A stretch of DNA of 64,000 nucleotides from Actinoplanes sandaracinus (lineage in GTDB: Bacteria; Actinomycetota; Actinomycetes; Mycobacteriales; Micromonosporaceae): positions 186,001-250,000 of the forward strand of contig NZ_JASCTH010000001.1 of the NCBI RefSeq assembly GCF_030009775.1, in the 5' to 3' direction. Positions 1 through 7,902 of the stretch are shown in pieces; positions within the stretch are counted from its first letter, which is position 1; each line of letters opens with the position of its first letter. The translations under genes and the position numbers were made by a program. The notes under the pieces were generated by a model, which saw only the letters and a list, made by a program, of their open reading frames with translations, ran no database searches and was not told where the DNA came from.

Positions 1-1
1 C

Positions 2-1315
2 ACGCTGCTCGGCGACCAGATCGAACAGTTCCGTCGCGGCTGGGCCGGCGAGCCGTCCCCGACCATCCCGGACGGGTTCGTGCCCGGCTTCGGCCCCGAG
101 GACCGTTACTCGACCCGGTTCCCGCGCGCCTACGTCATCCCGGCCGGCAGTCCCGCCGCCGCCCGCCTGGTCGACCATCTGATCGCCCACGACGTGCGCG
201 TGACGGCGGCCCGCCACGACTTCTCGCTCAACGGGCGCCGTTACGGCAAGGGCACCTACATCGTCGACATGCACCAGCCGAAACGCGGCCTCGCCAACGT
301 GCTACTGGAAGCCGGCCGGGACATCTCCGACCTGGTCCCCCAGATGTACGACATCTCCGGCTGGAGCCACGGCCTGCTCTGGGGCGCCGCCGTCGACAGC
401 AGCCGCACGGCCGCGCCGCGGGTGCTGACGACGCCGGTCACCAGGGCCGCGGCGACCGGCTCGGTCGACGCGCCGCGCGGGCGCGACCTCACCCTGTCGC
501 TGCGCGACGGCAACCACGTGCGCGCGGTCAACGAGTTGCTCGCCCTCGGCGTCAAGCTGCGGCGTACGGACGCGGGCGCCATCGTGGTCCCGGCCGAGGC
601 GCGGCGCGAGGCCGTCTCCATCGCCAGAACATGGGGGGTACGGTTCACGGCCGCACCAAGAGGCGCAAGAGGCGAAGTCCTGGAACCGCCGGCGATCGCC
701 GCTGCCGTCTCCGCGGACGAGCTGTTCGCCCTGAGGGAGATGGGTTTCGGTGTCCAGACCGTCTCGACCGCGATCCTGAACGCCGGTTTCGACCTGTCCG
801 GCGTGGACACGCTGATCGTCTCGTCCGGCCTGTCGTACACCGCGTTGAACGCGTCCGCCCGCGCCTCCGTCGACGCGTACCTGGCCCGTGGCGGTGGTGT
901 GCTCACCCGCGGCGCCACCGGCGCGAGCTTCAACGCGGCGGCGAAGGTGCTCCCGGCCACCGCGGTCACCGGCCGCAGCGACGCGAACGGCGTCGTCACG
1001 GTCGTCAACGAGGGCCCGATCGTGGGCCGCGGTTCGCTGCCGCACTCGTTCGTCTACTCACCGATCTGGTTCACCGGCGCCGGATTCACCGTCGAACAGC
1101 GTTACGGCGCGGATCCACTGGTAGCCGGTCACTGGCTGCCGACCGACGCCGGAACCAACGGGCCGGCCCAGGCCGCCGGCCAGGCCGCGGTCGTCTCCGG
1201 CGTCACGGCGGGCGGCGGCAACGCGGTGCTGTTCGGCACCGAGCCGCTGTTCCGGGCCCACCCCAAGGGTTTGTACGCCCCGTACGCCCGCGCCCTCTTC
1301 TGGAGCGCCGGGTAG
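2..1315 (+). CDS. C-terminal part of a secreted M14-type zinc carboxypeptidase-like protein (5' end outside window)
   Basis: The reading frame is open from base 2, so the start lies before the window; about 437 residues are visible. The visible part resembles the region after the catalytic domain in large actinobacterial M14 peptidases: a stretch with GKGTYIVDMHQPKRGLAN and then MYDISGWSHGLLWG, which in that family follow the peptidase core. The zinc ligands themselves would lie upstream and cannot be checked. The last ~180 residues look like a beta-rich or glutamine-amidotransferase-like module (VDTLIVSSGLSY, then ARASVDAYLARGGGVLTRG). A strong hairpin follows the TAG stop. Family assignment rests on remembered motifs, so it is moderately sure; the C-terminal module is unassigned. 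Confidence 0.62.
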   Translation, partial: TLLGDQIEQFRRGWAGEPSPTIPDGFVPGFGPEDRYSTRFPRAYVIPAGSPAAARLVDHLIAHDVRVTAARHDFSLNGRRYGKGTYIVDMHQPKRGLANVLLEAGRDISDLVPQMYDISGWSHGLLWGAAVDSSRTAAPRVLTTPVTRAAATGSVDAPRGRDLTLSLRDGNHVRAVNELLALGVKLRRTDAGAIVVPAEARREAVSIARTWGVRFTAAPRGARGEVLEPPAIAAAVSADELFALREMGFGVQTVSTAILNAGFDLSGVDTLIVSSGLSYTALNASARASVDAYLARGGGVLTRGATGASFNAAAKVLPATAVTGRSDANGVVTVVNEGPIVGRGSLPHSFVYSPIWFTGAGFTVEQRYGADPLVAGHWLPTDAGTNGPAQAAGQAAVVSGVTAGGGNAVLFGTEPLFRAHPKGLYAPYARALFWSAG

Positions 1316-1323
1316 CCGCGGCG

Positions 1324-1363
1324 CAGCCGGTCCCGCCGCACGCGCTCGCGGCGGGACCGGCTG
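1324..1363 (+). terminator. Hairpin terminator of the M14-type gene
   Basis: A perfect 16-bp stem (CAGCCGGTCCCGCCGC with its complement) encloses an 8-nt loop and begins 8 bases after the stop codon. There is no T-tract, as is usual in high-GC actinobacteria. Confidence 0.8.
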
Positions 1364-1377
1364 TACGTCACCGATCC

Positions 1378-1428
1378 ACTGCCTCACCCATCCCACTGCC
1401 TCACCCATCCCACTGCCTCACCCATCCC
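1378..1428. repeat. Three perfect 17-bp tandem repeats
   Basis: The unit ACTGCCTCACCCATCCC occurs three times in a row without a mismatch, between the terminator and the next start codon. It sits in the probable promoter/leader region of the following hydrolase gene, so copy-number change could alter spacing there. Confidence 0.9.
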
Positions 1429-1467
1429 GGCCAGGCTCACCCGGGCGGGCCTGGATATCGTCCGCGG

Positions 1468-2370
1468 GTGACCGACGATCTTCTCGCCGACTTCGTCCGC
1501 GCCGACCGCGACCAGAATCTCGGGACGTACGGAATCCACGTCCACCGCGAAGGACACCCACCCGTGGAGCACCGGTTCCGGTCCGACGATCGGGTCAACC
1601 TCTACTCGGTGGCGAAGACGTTCACCGGCGTGGCGCTCGGCCTGGCCGAGGCCGAAGGACGGCTCAGCCTGGACGATCGACTGCTCGACCACCTGCCCGA
1701 GTTGCGCCCCCTGGCGGTAGCGGGGTTCGCCGACGTGACCCTGCGGCATCTGACCACGATGACCAGCGGGACAGGTCACCGCTGGTTCGCCCACGAGCGC
1801 ATCGACGCGGCCGACCTGCTGCACGAGATCGTCGCCGCCCCGCTCGTCGCCGCGGCTGGCACGCGGTTCGCGTACACCGGCTCGGGTCCCTATGCGGTGG
1901 GCCGGGTGATCGCCCGGGTGACCGGCGCGGATCTCCGCGCGTACCTGCTGCCTCGCCTCTTCCTCCCGCTCGGCCTGCACAATCCGGCGTGGCATACGTG
2001 CCCGCTGGGTTTCCCGTTCGCGGAGAGCGACCTCTTCCTGCGCACCGGTGAACTGGCGCGTTTCGCCCGCCTGCTGCTCCAGAACGGCGCATGGGAAGGC
2101 CGGCAGGTGATTCCCGCCGATTTCGTCAACCGGATGGTCACCGAGCATGTCGACTCCACCGGCTGGACCCCCGGCGACCGGTACACGCACGGCTACGGCC
2201 TCGGAGTCTGGCTGGACAGCGACGGCCGGTACCGCATGGACGGCGCCTACGGCCAGTACGCCGTCATCTCCCCCGCCCAGCGAGCCGCGGTGACCGTGAC
2301 GGCCCACTCGGAACGCGATGGCGCCCTCCTCGACGCGATCCACGACCTGGTCCTGGCGCGACTGCCCTGA
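1468..2370 (+). CDS. Serine hydrolase of the beta-lactamase/class C penicillin-binding family
   Basis: 300 residues starting at GTG. The SxxK nucleophile motif is SVAK (about residue 46, in NLYSVAKTFTGVALG). A Tyr-containing motif (FAYTGSGPYAVG, about residue 133) sits where the family has YxN/YSN, with serine rather than asparagine. The C-terminal HGYGLGVW with a later DGAYGQYAVISP matches the [HK]xG region of the family. There is no signal peptide, so a cytoplasmic esterase/beta-lactamase-like hydrolase is likely; the substrate cannot be told. The start was chosen because the upstream frame runs into the terminator and the 17-bp repeats. It stands alone. Confidence 0.85.
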   Translation: MTDDLLADFVRADRDQNLGTYGIHVHREGHPPVEHRFRSDDRVNLYSVAKTFTGVALGLAEAEGRLSLDDRLLDHLPELRPLAVAGFADVTLRHLTTMTSGTGHRWFAHERIDAADLLHEIVAAPLVAAAGTRFAYTGSGPYAVGRVIARVTGADLRAYLLPRLFLPLGLHNPAWHTCPLGFPFAESDLFLRTGELARFARLLLQNGAWEGRQVIPADFVNRMVTEHVDSTGWTPGDRYTHGYGLGVWLDSDGRYRMDGAYGQYAVISPAQRAAVTVTAHSERDGALLDAIHDLVLARLP

Positions 2371-2666
2371 CTCCCCTGACTCCCCTGCCCTGACTCTCCC
2401 CGACGATCCCGCCCTGGCTCTCCCACCTTGACGCTCCCCGCCTTGACGCTCCCCGCCTTGACCCTTGCCGCGGGTTCTCCCACCCTGACGCTTCCGGCGG
2501 AGCGCTCCTGCCCTGACTGCCCGCCGCCACGGTGCCGGGCCATCGTCGGCGCGTCCCGCCGCCTTCCTTGATCACCGCCTTCCTCGACCACAGGGAGCGG
2601 CAATTCGTCCGTTTCGGCGGTGTCGGTGGATCGGCGCGATCCTGGCACCCGCAGGCCCGTTTATGT
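2371..2666. other. Non-coding gap with CT-rich repeats
   Basis: About 300 bases without a credible gene. It contains short CCCTGACT-type repeats and a 15-bp unit (CCTTGACGCTCCCCG) present twice in tandem at 2426-2455 and begun a third time. No clear hairpin terminator for the upstream hydrolase was found. Confidence 0.7.
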
Positions 2667-2686
2667 CGTACGCATGTTCGAACATG
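2667..2686 (+). promoter_or_regulatory. LexA (SOS)-type box before the HNH gene
   Basis: CGTACGCATGTTCG at 2667-2680 matches the actinobacterial SOS box CGAACRNRYGTTYG at 13 of 14 positions, the mismatch being T for A at position 3. It overlaps the perfect 14-bp palindrome CATGTTCGAACATG (2673-2686). The box ends three bases before the ATG at 2684. Members of the DUF222-HNH (13E12) family are known LexA targets in mycobacteria, which makes this position credible. Binding has not been shown. Confidence 0.62.
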
Positions 2687-3982
2687 GGGACCGTGCAGGA
2701 GACGACACAGCGGCTCAGTGTTCTCGCGGCGGATTGTGCCTCGATGAGGATGACGCCGCTGTCGCAGGCCGAGTTGCTGGACTTCCTCGACGACGTGCAC
2801 GCGGCCCAGCAGACGTTGCACGCGGCGGTGCTGCATGCGGTCCGGGAAGTCGAGCGTCGCGGGATTCCCGCCGGCCAGCGGGCTCCATCGTTGCGGGCAT
2901 GGCTGCGAGGGCGGCTACGCATCAGCACGAAGGCCGCACTCCGCCTGGCGGAGCAGGCAACGCTGGTGGATCGCGACCCATCGCTCGATGCCGCCGTGAT
3001 CGCCGGAACGGTGAACGCCGAACAATTGGCCACGATCGCCGCCGCGCTGGCCGTCCTCCCGGCATCGGTGGGGCCGCAGGTCCGCGACCAGGCCGGAGAG
3101 GTGCTGGCCGGCTGGGCGCCGAGTCTCGGCCCGGCCGCGCTCCGCATCGCCGGGAGAAGGATCCTCGACCATGTCGCGCCCGAGCTCGCCGAGGCCGAGG
3201 AGGAGCGGTGGCTGCGTGGCAGCGAGCGGCAAGCCCATGAGCAACGCACACTGACGTTGAGCCCGATCGGTGACGGCCGCGTCCGAGTGCGCGGCATCCT
3301 CGACAGCGAGGCGGCAGCGATCGTGACGGCGGCGCTGGATCCGCTCTGCAAACCCGACGCCGCGGCGACCGAGATCGCCGGGACCGGCGAGACCCGCACA
3401 CCCGGCCAGCGGCGCGCCGACGCGCTCACCGAGGTCTGCCGGATCGCGCTCACCGGGGGCCGGCTGCCCGACAACGGCGGGGACCGCCCGCAGATCGCGA
3501 TCACCGTCTCCTACGACGCCCTTCGCAACCAGCTACGGGCCGGTCATCTCGACAACGGCGAACCGGTGTCCGCCGAAACGGTGCGCCGGCTCGCCTGCGA
3601 CGCCCGGATTCTGCCGATCGTCCTCGGCGGCAAGGGCCAGATCCTCGACACGGGCCGCACCAGGCGGCTCGCGACCGGGTCGATCCGCCTGGCGCTCAAC
3701 GCCCGCGACGGCGGCTGCGTCTTCCCGGGCTGCGACCGTCCTCCGCGCTGGTGCGATGCCCACCACATCATCAGCTGGACCCTCGGTGGCCCCACCGATC
3801 TGGCCAACCTGGCCCTACTGTGCGGCTTCCACCACCGGGTCATCCACGACGACACCGGTTGGCAGATCCGCCTCGCTGACGACGGCCACCCGGAGTTCCT
3901 GCCGCCAGCGTGGTTGGACCCCGACCGCCAGCCCCGCCGCAACGAGTACCACCACCGCCCCCGCCCTCACCTGAGAACCTGA
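2684..3982 (+). CDS. DUF222 / HNH endonuclease domain protein (13E12 repeat family)
   Basis: 432 residues from ATG 2684. The N-terminal two thirds is a helical DUF222 region (LLDFLDDVHAAQQTLHAAVLH, then RLRISTKAALRLAEQATLVDR). The C-terminus is an HNH nuclease domain: CVFPGCDRPPRWCDAHHI with the metal/catalytic histidines near residue 359, then LANLALLCGFHHRVIHDD. Such genes are multicopy in actinobacteria and may act in DNA damage responses or be selfish elements; the true role is not established. An upstream in-frame ATG at 2663 is possible but would fall within the SOS-like box and a TTATGT -10-like hexamer, so 2684 is preferred, perhaps as a leaderless start. No partner gene is nearby. 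Confidence 0.9.
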   Translation: MGTVQETTQRLSVLAADCASMRMTPLSQAELLDFLDDVHAAQQTLHAAVLHAVREVERRGIPAGQRAPSLRAWLRGRLRISTKAALRLAEQATLVDRDPSLDAAVIAGTVNAEQLATIAAALAVLPASVGPQVRDQAGEVLAGWAPSLGPAALRIAGRRILDHVAPELAEAEEERWLRGSERQAHEQRTLTLSPIGDGRVRVRGILDSEAAAIVTAALDPLCKPDAAATEIAGTGETRTPGQRRADALTEVCRIALTGGRLPDNGGDRPQIAITVSYDALRNQLRAGHLDNGEPVSAETVRRLACDARILPIVLGGKGQILDTGRTRRLATGSIRLALNARDGGCVFPGCDRPPRWCDAHHIISWTLGGPTDLANLALLCGFHHRVIHDDTGWQIRLADDGHPEFLPPAWLDPDRQPRRNEYHHRPRPHLRT

Positions 3983-4211
3983 GTCCACTCACGACACGAC
4001 GGCCAACGCCACCGCCACCGCCAACGCCACCGCCATTGCCACCGCCGTCAGGACATCACGCTCTGTACGCCGGATCCATTGCCCGGGAGAGCTGTTGCCC
4101 CGAAATCCGTTGCCCCGGGTCACTCGTCCTAGGTTCTGTTGCCCAGGATCTGTTGCCGAGGATCGGCTACCTCGTGCTCGGCTACCTCGTCTTCGGCTAC
4201 GCCCAGGCTCC

Positions 4212-4259
4212 GTTGCCGGGGATCCGTTGCCGGGGATCCGTTGCCGGGGATCCGTTGCC
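4212..4259. repeat. 14-bp tandem repeat, about 3.4 copies
   Basis: GTTGCCGGGGATCC occurs three times perfectly and begins a fourth time. Diverged relatives (GTTGCCCAGGATCT and similar) extend upstream to about 4090, so an older array seems to be decaying around a young core. Confidence 0.88.
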
Positions 4260-4582
4260 GAAATCTGAGCGCTGCGGTAGAGGCCCTCATCGACGCCGAC
4301 TACGTCCGTCCTGAAGGCCACGTCGAAGCGGAGGCGCTTAGACCCATCGCGGAGCACCCCACGATGCCGACAGATTCACGATGCGCCGGCACCTGAAGCC
4401 ACCGTCCGCGTCACCGAAGTTGGCTCCTGCGCCGGAGACCCTGACGGTGAGTAACCCCGGCGGCGGCAGACCGCGGGAAGCGGGCAGACCCGGCGTGGCT
4501 GCCGATCCGGGGAAGCTGGTGCGCCCAGGATCGCGGGCGCAGCCAGGGTCTCTGGCGGTGTGTCCCGCATCCCTGGATCCTT

Positions 4583-4700
4583 TATCCCTGGTATGCCCTG
4601 CATCCCTGGTGTGCTCCACATCCCTGGTGTGCTCCACATCCCTGGTGTGCCGAGGATCCCTGGTGTGCCGAGGATCCCTGGTGTGCCGAGGATCCCTGGC
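4583..4700. repeat. 18-bp tandem repeat, about 6.5 copies in two variants
   Basis: The unit CATCCCTGGTGTGCTCCA switches part-way to GATCCCTGGTGTGCCGAG. Copies start at 4583 (diverged), 4601, 4619, 4637, 4655, 4673 and 4691 (partial). The 18-bp period keeps frames open but the array has no start signal or coding context. Confidence 0.9.
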
Positions 4701-5138
4701 GCACCCGGGATGGCCGGCACACCGGGCCGGGCAATGCAGCGAGCGGTGGACCGCCCCAGATAGTGGGCCGGCACGGTGGCGTCCGTGAAGGAACCGACAA
4801 TATCGATGGTGGAGCGCAGGTGGCGGCCGCTGTGATCTACGAAGGCGAGGCGGTCCGGCGCGCCCCTATTCCGCGACTTGACCGCCTCGTGAGCACGACT
4901 TGTTCCGCAAACGCCACTCGACCCGGCGAGCACGACGTGAGCCCTGAAGAAGGCTCCGATGGCATGAGCGAGCGACTTCCCGTCGACTTCGGGTTCCGTG
5001 ACTGCCTGGGGAATGTTGCCGGAGTCCCGCAGCACATTCTCACCGAGGAGTTGGACGCGGCTGAGCGCTTCTGGGACACCGCGCTCTGAGGACACCGCAG
5101 GGCTGGACGCATACCAGGCCATGTCACGCGCCGTCTGG

Positions 5139-5200
5139 CCGGTTCTCAAGGAGGCCACCGTGCGTGTTCTAACCGGTTCCCAAGAAAGCCACCGTGCGTG
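5139..5200. repeat. 28-bp direct repeat, 34 bp apart
   Basis: The 28 bases at 5139-5166 recur at 5173-5200 with three mismatches, sharing the core GCCACCGTGCGTG. The second copy runs into the start of the decayed gene at 5194. It looks like a local duplication. Confidence 0.8.
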
Positions 5201-5549
5201 GCGATATCGCGCTCGCGCGACGGTGCATCGCGCTCGTCGAGCGGTTGGTGGCGAGCGGCGACGAGTTGCTGGACGACCTGGTGGAGAGACGACCTGGTGG
5301 AGATCCGGGTCATCGATGCGGTCCTCGCTGTGGGAGCGGGTGCCGTCTTCCCGTCCCTTCCTGATCACCGCCGAACTGGCCGAGGTTCGAGCGGTGATGT
5401 CGCTGGCAGCCATGACCCCGGACCGCTACATCACCGAGGCCTTCCTGCACGGCATGCTGCCCGGCGCGCTGGAGGCAGTGCTCGGCAACCACGACCTGGA
5501 GCTGTCCGACTGGAGCTGTCCGAGCACACGGCGGGCGCCCCTGAGCTGA
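5194..5549 (+). pseudogene. Frameshifted remnant of an unrecognised small gene
   Basis: Two protein-like segments lie in different frames. The first reads VRGDIALARRCIALVERL and continues ASGDELLDDLVE. The second, about 100 bases on, reads FLITAELAEVRAVMSLAAMT and continues with PDRYITEAFLHGMLPGALEAV. Between them is a perfect 16-bp tandem duplication (GACGACCTGGTGGAGA twice, 5272-5303), which shifts the frame by one. Removing it does not join the segments completely, so at least one more frameshift exists. The alternating helix pattern and G/C third positions suggest a once-functional helical protein of about 120 residues. Family not recognised. Confidence 0.55.
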
Positions 5550-5745
5550 TGCTCACTGACACCAACTGATGCTCACTGAAATCAGCTGATGCCCGCCGAC
5601 ACCGGCATGGCCCCGCTCCTGCACCCACACGCCGCCGAGATCACCGCCGAGATCACCCGAAGCCTACTGCTGCGCGCACGCGGGCCCCAGGCTCTGCGGT
5701 CTTCTCACCGGCCAGCCGTGTACCTAACCTCACGGGTCAGTACAG

Positions 5746-6384
5746 CTAGCGGGCCGCGGCCGGAGGGCCGACGTGGTGGTCGAGCCAGTCGCGGAGTGGG
5801 CGGCTCGTGCGGAGGAACATGACGATGCGGTCCTTGGCTGCCGGGGTGTCCATCCACGGGGCCGGGGGCCACTCCTGCCAGGTGGTCAGGCCCTTGTGGC
5901 GGAGCAGGTCGATACGGGGATGATCCTTCGGATAGCCGCGCGGGGCCGTCTTCAGGGTGCCGTGGCCATGGACCTGGATGCCGGCCTTCTCGATGGTGCC
6001 GATCAGGTCGGCCAATGGCGGACCGAGGCGCGAGTCGGCCACCGTCCGGCGGTAGCGTTCCAGCTGGTCAGGGGTCATCTGGTACATGCCGCAACCGGCG
6101 GCCAGGCCGTCGGCGGAGAGCTGGACGTAGCAGCCGGCCTCCATCCAGATGACCAGGTGGGTCTTGTACGGGGTCTTGTCGTGGCTGAACCGGACGTCCC
6201 TGTACGGGCGGAACACCTTGCCGGGGCCGAACTCGGGCTCCAGCTCGGCAAGCAGCTCCAGCGCCGGGGCCCGCACCTGCGACTCGTAGACGGCTAGGTG
6301 TGTGGTCCAGTAGGTCTTCGAGTTGTCGGCGGCGAGGCCCTCGTAGAACTCGAGCGCCTCACTGGGCCAGCCACGAAACCTCAC
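5746..6384 (-). CDS. DUF2461 (TIGR02453) family protein
   Basis: 212 residues from GTG 6384, the usual length for this family. The N-terminus VRFRGWPSEALEFYEGLAAD and the following NSKTYWTTHLAVYE, KVFRPYRDVRFSHDKTPYKTH and ADGLAAGCGMYQM are family hallmarks. Biochemical function is unknown; the family is cytoplasmic and conserved. The frame stays open for 67 codons upstream, but the first part is an 18-bp tandem repeat giving TGTVTS repeats, so the true start is taken at the last GTG of the array, matching family length. The initiation codon therefore lies in a variable repeat (see next entry). It stands alone. Confidence 0.85.
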   Translation of the reverse strand: MRFRGWPSEALEFYEGLAADNSKTYWTTHLAVYESQVRAPALELLAELEPEFGPGKVFRPYRDVRFSHDKTPYKTHLVIWMEAGCYVQLSADGLAAGCGMYQMTPDQLERYRRTVADSRLGPPLADLIGTIEKAGIQVHGHGTLKTAPRGYPKDHPRIDLLRHKGLTTWQEWPPAPWMDTPAAKDRIVMFLRTSRPLRDWLDHHVGPPAAAR

Positions 6385-6470
6385 CGTGCCAGTAGACGTC
6401 ACCGTGCCAGTAGAAGTCACCGTGCCAGTAGAAGTCACCGTGCCAGTAGAAGTCACCGTGCCAGTTTGCC
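6381..6470. repeat. 18-bp tandem repeat (5 copies) covering the start of the DUF2461 gene
   Basis: The plus-strand unit TCACCGTGCCAGTAGAAG occurs five times, with end copies slightly changed. On the minus strand each copy offers a GTG in the frame of the DUF2461 gene, and the copy nearest the gene provides its presumed start. Since 18 is a multiple of three, expansion or contraction would add or remove TGTVTS residues or alternative starts without a frameshift. Confidence 0.9.
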
Positions 6471-6666
6471 ACCGGTCGCGAGGAATCGGCGTGCCTCGCG
6501 GAGCACGGCGAGGCCGACCTTGAACGGTCGTGAGTCTCACCTGTGTACGCTGCGGCCGGCCTGGGGCCTTCCCGGATGCTCCCAAGGGGCATGGCGGAGA
6601 CGCTTCTCTTCTTCGTCGATCCCGTGTGGCTGGCGTCGAAGACGGTTTCGCGCTACACAGCCGTTC

Positions 6667-7569
6667 ATGACCGCAACTGCCAGACCCGCGTCAACCACGC
6701 CGGCATCAGCCCTGCGAGCGCTCCTCGCCTCCGGCCGAGTCACTCACGCGCCCGGCGTCTACGACCCGTTGACCGCGGCACTCGCGGTGCGGGCCGGTCA
6801 CCGGGCCGCGCATCTGTCCGGGGCGGCCGTCTCGGCGATCACGCTGGGCCGGGCCGAACCCGGATTCGTGCACGGCGCCCAGATCGCCGACCGGGCGTCC
6901 ACGCTGGCGCCCGCGCTCGACGGGGTACCGCTGATAGCCGACGCGGACACCGGGCACGGCAATCCGCTGCACGCGGTGTGGAGCGCCATGGCGTACGTCC
7001 GGGCCGGGATCGCCGGGCTGCATCTGGAGGATCAGGCCGGCCCGAAACGGCACGGTCATCTGGCCGGCCCGGAGCTCATCGGCGCGACCGAGGCGGCCGC
7101 GAAGATCACCGCCCTGGCCGACCAGGTGCCGGAGATCGTGGTGATCGCCCGCACCGACGCCTACGCGGTGCGCGGCCTCGACGAGACGATCGTGCGCTGC
7201 CGCGCCTACGCCGAAGCCGGCGCGGAGGCCGTACTCCCCGCGGGCGTGGACACGCTCGCGGAACTGACCGCGGTGCACAGGGCGCTTCCCGGCGTACCCC
7301 TCGTCGTCAATCGCAGTGAGGCCGGCGGAAGCCGGCCCGCGCTGACCGACGATGAGCTCAGCGAAGTCGGCGTCCGCCTCGTCCTGCATCCGGTGGCGGC
7401 GCTGCTCGCCGCGATGCGCGCGGCCTCCCTGGCCTACCGGGCCATCGCCGACAGCGGCACCGCGGAACCCGTCGACCGGATGCCGTGGGCCGCGTTCACC
7501 ACGCTGGCCGGCCAGGAAGAGGCGTTCGGCCCGGACGCCCGCTACGTCCCCGGAACCTTGCAGACATGA
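6667..7569 (+). CDS. Isocitrate lyase/PEP-mutase superfamily enzyme
   Basis: 300 residues; a (beta/alpha)8 barrel of the ICL/PEPM superfamily. Visible motifs: APGVYDPLTAALA near the N-terminus, the Mg-binding LIADADTGHGN (about residue 95), HLEDQAGPKRHGHLAG (about 118) and VVIARTDAYAVRGLDE (about 158). Methylisocitrate and isocitrate lyases carry the catalytic loop KRCGH; here the cysteine is histidine (KRHGH). The protein is thus unlikely to be a normal lyase; oxaloacetate decarboxylase-like or phosphonopyruvate-type chemistry is possible. The start ATG follows a short, weakly Shine-Dalgarno-like leader; the open frame upstream lacks coding character. No pathway partner is adjacent. Confidence 0.82.
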   Translation: MTATARPASTTPASALRALLASGRVTHAPGVYDPLTAALAVRAGHRAAHLSGAAVSAITLGRAEPGFVHGAQIADRASTLAPALDGVPLIADADTGHGNPLHAVWSAMAYVRAGIAGLHLEDQAGPKRHGHLAGPELIGATEAAAKITALADQVPEIVVIARTDAYAVRGLDETIVRCRAYAEAGAEAVLPAGVDTLAELTAVHRALPGVPLVVNRSEAGGSRPALTDDELSEVGVRLVLHPVAALLAAMRAASLAYRAIADSGTAEPVDRMPWAAFTTLAGQEEAFGPDARYVPGTLQT

Positions 7570-7750
7570 ACACCCGGCCCGTCGGCGATGTGAGGCGCTC
7601 CCGCTGGCGCCACGAGTAGGCCATGGTTGCCTCGCCGCATACGGCTCAGGGCCGCAGCCATCCATGCCTCGGCCGCGTTCGGCCCTGGCGCTGACCGGGT
7701 CGCCGGCGGTCCGTCGGCGTACCCCCGCGGCTGAGAAGCAGACCTCCGAA

Positions 7751-7769
7751 CGGCTCAATGACTGAGCCG
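7751..7769 (+). terminator. Small hairpin, possible terminator
   Basis: CGGCTCA and TGAGCCG form a 7-bp stem around a 5-nt loop, followed by an AT-richer stretch. It lies 180 bases after the PEP-mutase-family gene, so its link to that gene is uncertain. Confidence 0.4.
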
Positions 7770-7799
7770 AACGGCCACCGCTGACAGCATTTTTACAGG

Positions 7800-7827
7800 T
7801 TGGTGGGCATAAGCGAATTTATATACG
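7800..7827 (+). promoter_or_regulatory. Likely promoter of the lipoprotein gene
   Basis: TTGGTG and TATACG separated by 16 bases resemble -35/-10 elements. They lie in the only AT-rich block nearby (GCGAATTTATATACGATT), 75 bases before the preferred start. Confidence 0.4.
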
Positions 7828-7902
7828 ATTTGCTCCGGTCTTGAGGAGGCGCCCACACGGGTGAACCCCGGAGGCCGCCCTCCCCGACCCCCGGAGAAAC
7901 CT

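Larger units (their letters stand above)
3983..5193. other. Repeat-rich gene-poor stretch
   Basis: About 1.2 kb where no frame on either strand shows protein-like composition. It holds GCCACC hexamer-like repeats (4001-4049), diverged GTTGCC/GGATCC repeats (4080-4260), an 18-bp tandem array (4583-4700) and, near its end, a 28-bp direct duplication. Open frames here translate into repeats such as IPGVLH and look like by-products of the tandem DNA. A short plus-strand frame around 4900-5089 has mixed composition and could be a gene remnant, but I recognise nothing in it. Confidence 0.65.
7570..7902. other. Intergenic region with terminator and AT-rich promoter
   Basis: No gene seen. A small hairpin lies at 7751-7769 and an AT-rich block at about 7785-7830 forms the promoter of the lipoprotein. 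A second possible lipoprotein start, GTG 7861, has its own GAGGAGG 12 bases upstream, but would give a long proline-rich leader before the signal peptide. Confidence 0.65.

Noticed and set aside
4583..4700. CRISPR-like array
   Set aside because: Units are 18 bp and contiguous without spacers; it is a simple tandem array.
4560..4763. Collagen-like short protein (IPGVLH repeats)
   Set aside because: It lacks the G-x-y pattern, a start signal and context; it is a by-product of the 18-bp DNA repeat.
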